Assembly: GCA_050184225.1 (NCBI GenBank)
Contig: JBFXAN010000004.1
Coordinates: 29,743-93,742 of the forward strand
Direction of reading: 5' to 3'
Length of the DNA: 64,000 bases
DNA from: JBFXAN01 sp050184225
GTDB lineage: Bacteria; Chloroflexota; Dehalococcoidia; CAUJGQ01
Position numbers and translations under genes: made by a program. The notes beneath the pieces are model-generated. The model was not told the origin of the DNA and did not search any database. It saw nothing but the letters and a program-made list of their open reading frames with translations. Within the stretch, counting starts at the first letter, position 1. Every line of letters starts with the position of its first letter. Shown piece after piece: positions 61,135 through 64,000 of this stretch.

Positions 61135-61207
61135 CGGCAATCGGCAATCGGCAATCGGCAGTGGTGAGTGCGGAACCCCATTGCCGATTGCCGATTGCCG
61201 ATTGCCG
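61135..61207. repeat. 26-bp perfect inverted repeat between nuoC and nuoD
   Basis: Bases 61135-61160 are the exact reverse complement of 61182-61207. Arms are made of repeated CGGCAAT units. It is the same family as 42869-42948 (same arm length, similar loops with CAGTGG and CCATTGCC). It abuts the nuoC stop, so nuoC and nuoD are separated by a strong RNA hairpin inside the operon. Confidence 0.85.
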
Positions 61208-62467
61208 CTAGAACACGTTCACACCTTGCTTGAGCTCGACATCCGCGAGCGGGTGCGCTTTCAGAAGCGGGTGGATCGTCAGATCTTCGTCGAGGAGCAG
61301 GTTGCGGGGGTCGGGGTGGCCGGCACAGCGCACACCGAACATCTCCATCAGTTCACGCTCGTGCCAGTTCGCACCGGCCCAGAGCGGCGTGAGCGAATCG
61401 ACAACCAGGTCATGCGGTGGCAACAGCGTCTTGACCGTGACGGCATGCTTCGTCGTCAACGACTTGAGCTGATAGGCAACCTCGATCCCCTCAGTCATCA
61501 GATCGACGCCACTGATCGAGCGGAGGAACTTCATGTTCAGCGTCGGGTGTGTGTTCGCCCGTTCCATTACCTTGAGCAGATCGGCGCGCTCGACGACGAT
61601 CGCCACATCGGTCGGCGTGGCAAAGACCTCGACGAACTCGACATCCGGCATCGCGCCGCGGAACGCGGCAAGCGTCGCCTCCATCGCCTCGGTCATCGGG
61701 AATTCGGCGCGGGCGCCGGGCCGTTCGGCGCGGGCGGTGGGAACCGGTTTGAGCACTGGTTCGGCGCCGGGCATCGGCCGGGTTACCGCTTCGTATGCCT
61801 GTCGGAACGCGGCCTGATCGGCGGCAGATGGCCCACCGGCGGCGGGCCGGGCCGCGCGGGCGGCGGCCGGTGCGGCAGCAGATGGCGGCGGTGCGGCAGC
61901 AGCACGCTCCTTGGCGGCGGCGGCAGCAGCCTTCGCGGCGGCGATACGGGCGGCGCGTTCCTCCGGCGTCGCCGGTGCTTCTTTCTTCGGCGCGTTGGGG
62001 TCGCGTTTGATCGTGCCCTTGGCCGTGCGCTCCAGGCCATCCGACGGCGCTGCCGCCGCTTCCTCGACCGCCTCATCGGCAACGTCCGCCGCCTGCGCCA
62101 CGGCGGGCCGGGCAGCCGCAGCCGCGCCACCGCCGGCCTCGCGTGCGGCTTTGGCGGCAGCGGCAGCAGCCTTCGCTGCCTCAACCCGCGCCCGTCGCTC
62201 CTCAGGCGTCGCGGGCGCTTCCTTCTTCGGTTCGTTCGGATCGCGCTTCAACGTGCCCGCCTCGGTGCGCGGGCGATCATCCGCTGGAGGCGGCACGGCG
62301 GCGGCCACTGGTTCCGCTTCTGTCTCCACGACGGGCGCCGATGCAGCGGCGGGCGGCGGCGCTCCGCTCTCCCGTGCAGCGCGGGCGGCCGCTGCCCGAT
62401 CTTTGGCCGCCTGGATGCGGGCGGCCCGTTCCTCCGGTGATTCGTTCAGTCCACGTTCGTTGGTCAT
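61208..62467 (-). CDS. nuoC: NADH-quinone oxidoreductase subunit C with long repetitive N-terminal extension
   Basis: 419 residues; ordinary NuoC has 150-220. The normal domain begins near residue 255 (FPMTEAMEATLAAFRGAMPD) and ends with the signature WHERELMEMFGVRCAGHPDP and LLLDEDLTIHPLLKAHPLAD. The first ~235 residues are Ala/Pro/Glu/Lys-rich with three related units: PEERAARIQAAK at 11, and GTLKRDPNEPKKEAPATPEE at 71 and GTIKRDPNAPKKEAPATPEE at 151, exactly 80 residues apart. The extension is probably charged helices with flexible links. Its role is unknown. Confidence 0.93.
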   Translation of the reverse strand: MTNERGLNESPEERAARIQAAKDRAAAARAARESGAPPPAAASAPVVETEAEPVAAAVPPPADDRPRTEAGTLKRDPNEPKKEAPATPEERRARVEAAKAAAAAAKAAREAGGGAAAAARPAVAQAADVADEAVEEAAAAPSDGLERTAKGTIKRDPNAPKKEAPATPEERAARIAAAKAAAAAAKERAAAAPPPSAAAPAAARAARPAAGGPSAADQAAFRQAYEAVTRPMPGAEPVLKPVPTARAERPGARAEFPMTEAMEATLAAFRGAMPDVEFVEVFATPTDVAIVVERADLLKVMERANTHPTLNMKFLRSISGVDLMTEGIEVAYQLKSLTTKHAVTVKTLLPPHDLVVDSLTPLWAGANWHERELMEMFGVRCAGHPDPRNLLLDEDLTIHPLLKAHPLADVELKQGVNVF

Positions 62468-62585
62468 CGGTAGCCGTCAGCTATCAGCGGTCGGCCGTCG
62501 GCTTCGGATGCCAAACGGCCGGCGCGAGATTGTGTGAGATGCGAGGGTGACTGCGGCCCGCGTTCTGCTGACCGCGCTTGCGCTC

Positions 62586-63239
62586 CTAGTCCCGGCTTCG
62601 CTCGGTCATGATCTTCTTTTGCAACGCGATGAAGCCATCCATCAATGCTTCCGGCCGCGGCGGGCAGCCGGGGACGTAGACATCGACCGGGATGATCTTG
62701 TCGACGCCCTGCACCACACGGTCGTACTGCGTGTAGGGACCGCCGTTGGTAGCGCAGGCGCCCATCGCGATCACCCACTTGGGGTTCGGCATCTGTTCGT
62801 AGAGGAGCTTGACCGCCGGCGCCATCTTTTTCGTGACGGTGCCCGCCACGATCATGACGTCAGACTGGCGCGGGCTCGGCCAGGGCACGATGCCGAAGCG
62901 GTCCAGGTCGTGGTCGGCCATGAATGTGGCGATCATCTCGATCGCGCAGCAGGCGAGACCGAAGGTCATCGGCCAGAGCGAGGACTTCCGCGCGAGGGCA
63001 AAAGCCGCTTCCGCTGGAACCTGCAACACGCCGGGCAGTACCTGGCGATAGAGCGCCTTCCCCGGCTGCACATCGAGCGGCTGAAGGCGCTCGAGTTCCG
63101 GGGTGAAGTCCGGCCGGTACGGCGCCGGTGCGGGCGGGGCTTCCGGTTGCTCCGGTACTGTTTGCGGCGCAACGGGAGCGACATCCGGCGCGGTCGTGGT
63201 TTCGGCGACGAGCGTGGAGGACTGCCTGATCATCTCCAT
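62586..63239 (-). CDS. nuoB: NADH-quinone oxidoreductase subunit B
   Basis: 217 residues. The N2 cluster ligands are in [20 protein letters not shown] and [11 protein letters not shown]. The core starts about residue 75; before it is a Pro/Ala/Thr-rich N-terminal extension of about 60 residues ([20 protein letters not shown]), reminiscent of the longer extension in NuoC. It overlaps the end of nuoA by ten bases. It transfers electrons from NuoI to quinone. Confidence 0.95.
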   Translation of the reverse strand: MEMIRQSSTLVAETTTAPDVAPVAPQTVPEQPEAPPAPAPYRPDFTPELERLQPLDVQPGKALYRQVLPGVLQVPAEAAFALARKSSLWPMTFGLACCAIEMIATFMADHDLDRFGIVPWPSPRQSDVMIVAGTVTKKMAPAVKLLYEQMPNPKWVIAMGACATNGGPYTQYDRVVQGVDKIIPVDVYVPGCPPRPEALMDGFIALQKKIMTERSRD

Positions 63240-63595
63240 GTGAGCACACCTCGTTTCCAGGCATACACGAGACCGAGGCCGAGCGTGACGATGAAGATCA
63301 CCATGCTCCAGAACGCGGCCTCTCCCACGTCAAGGAAGGTGAGCGCCCAGGGAAAGAGGAACACCGCCTCGACGTCAAAGATCAAGAACAAGATCGCAAA
63401 CAGATAGTAGCGAAAGTGAACGGCGCCGGTCGTACGGCCGATCGGCAACATACCGCATTCATACGGCGTGCTCTTGGCCCGTGATGGTGATTTGGGCGCC
63501 AGGAGCAGGTTGCCGATGAACGCCGTGGCGACGAGGACGCAGCCGACGATTGCAGCGAGGCCGACCGCGACCCAGTTCGTAAAGATCTCCGACAC
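63230..63595 (-). CDS. nuoA: NADH-quinone oxidoreductase subunit A
   Basis: 121 residues from GTG 63595, chosen because GGGAG lies eight bases upstream and the N-terminus ([20 protein letters not shown]) then matches the family; ATG 63613 is an alternative. Three membrane helices and the conserved loop [13 protein letters not shown], then [20 protein letters not shown], identify NuoA. It is the first gene of the nuoABCDHI transcript. Confidence 0.94.
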   Translation of the reverse strand: MSEIFTNWVAVGLAAIVGCVLVATAFIGNLLLAPKSPSRAKSTPYECGMLPIGRTTGAVHFRYYLFAILFLIFDVEAVFLFPWALTFLDVGEAAFWSMVIFIVTLGLGLVYAWKRGVLTWR

Positions 63596-63817
63596 GCCGT
63601 CTACTCCCTGCATCGGGGTGGGCGCACTGCGGACGCGGGTGAACGGGGAGGGCTGGGACCCCGGTCATGCGCGCCGGCCGGCCAGCGCGGACGCCGGTGG
63701 GGGAGCGGCGTCCCGGCACGCCGGGACCACGGTTCCCGCGGCAACCGCGCGGGTTCCCCTGATGCAACCTCAGTATCGCAAAGCCCAAATTGTGAGGTCA
63801 ATAACAATGGCGAGGGC

Positions 63818-63985
63818 GGCCCTCACCCCCGACCCCTCTCCCAATGCTGGGAGAGGGGAGCCTCGCTAAACCGTGAACACAAGCACGTACCGTGACACAG
63901 TCTGACCGATCGACAGGCTGATGCTCAGGGTTACTTCAGGCTCCCCTCTCCCGTCCCGACGGGAGAGGGGTCGGGGGTGAGGGCC
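63818..63985. repeat. Inverted-repeat element upstream of nuoA
   Basis: Bases 63818-63862 and 63939-63985 are inverted copies that differ only in the central loop; each arm is itself palindromic (CCCCTCTCCC/GGGAGAGGGG). The layout (about 168 bases, long palindromic arms, non-coding middle) equals that of 33018-33175. The remaining gap (63596-63817) contains GC-rich hairpins near 63710-63730 and presumably the nuo promoter; no further gene is visible up to the window edge. Confidence 0.75.
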
Positions 63986-64000
63986 GGCTCCATGTCCATC

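Noticed and set aside
60347..62440. Plus-strand frame of about 700 codons across nuoD and nuoC
   Set aside because: Antisense shadow spanning two real genes and a palindrome; no protein family pattern.
1..64000. tRNA, rRNA or CRISPR array
   Set aside because: No T-loop GGTTCGA-type tRNA pattern with matching stems, no rRNA sequence and no regularly spaced direct repeats were seen.

Overview
This is a 64 kb piece of a high-GC bacterial chromosome. Gene content and style point to the Chloroflexota, probably the Thermomicrobia/Sphaerobacter group: a nuoABCDHIJKLMN cluster with no nuoEFG, nfeD-floA, a tricorn-type protease, DUF433/DUF5615 pairs, and many short palindromic intergenic repeats. This assignment is an inference from gene content; there is no rRNA or tRNA in the window to confirm it.

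Layout. 0-3 kb: tail of a sensor kinase coupled to a receiver-only protein, tenA and an amidase. 3-7.7 kb: a beta-propeller gene split by an in-frame TGA, the nfeD-floA membrane-scaffold operon, an OsmC-type peroxidase whose active-site cysteine codon is TGA (candidate selenoprotein), and a NrtS-like membrane protein. 7.7-17.9 kb: a large ATPase-LuxR regulator, a flavin oxidase, an MFS transporter divergent from an ArsR-ArsN fusion, and an acyl-CoA dehydrogenase. 18-30 kb: two tandem secreted HExxH peptidases, an interrupted PD-(D/E)XK nuclease gene, phosphoglucomutase, two unknown overlapping genes, a Tat-exported HD protein and a tricorn protease. 30-45 kb: toxin-antitoxin modules (AbrB/Doc, HicB-like plus RelE-like, two DUF433/DUF5615 pairs) set among a two-component system, an S9 peptidase, rpsU, a membrane-anchored metallopeptidase, a universal stress protein and an OmpR-type regulator. 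44.8-63.6 kb: respiratory complex I genes on the minus strand, split between nuoI and nuoJ by about 7.2 kb that carries an integral membrane protein, three tandem secreted beta-helix proteins, a TetR regulator, a decayed RelE-type module and an Xre-RES module.

Main observation. Two toxin-antitoxin islands have the same unusual architecture. Downstream of the LuxR response-regulator gene (34590-35234) and of nuoI (58291-58773), the last ~120-130 bp of the host gene recurs beyond a toxin-antitoxin cargo (35105-35234 = 37080-37209; 58299-58414 = 57121-57236). Each pair differs at only three positions: two synonymous changes and one Val/Ile exchange. Beyond each displaced gene tail lies another toxin-antitoxin module. 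No integrase or transposase is present. This looks like stepwise accretion of toxin-antitoxin cassettes at the 3' ends of conserved genes by gene-tail replacement. In the nuoI case the displaced tail even supplies the only visible start codon of the neighbouring antitoxin.

Other points of note: the OsmC UGA codon, an 80-residue-periodic N-terminal extension on NuoC, a His-rich loop in NuoL, a Doc protein lacking the Fic histidine, and a family of long palindromic repeats placed directly upstream of genes, several of them nuo genes.
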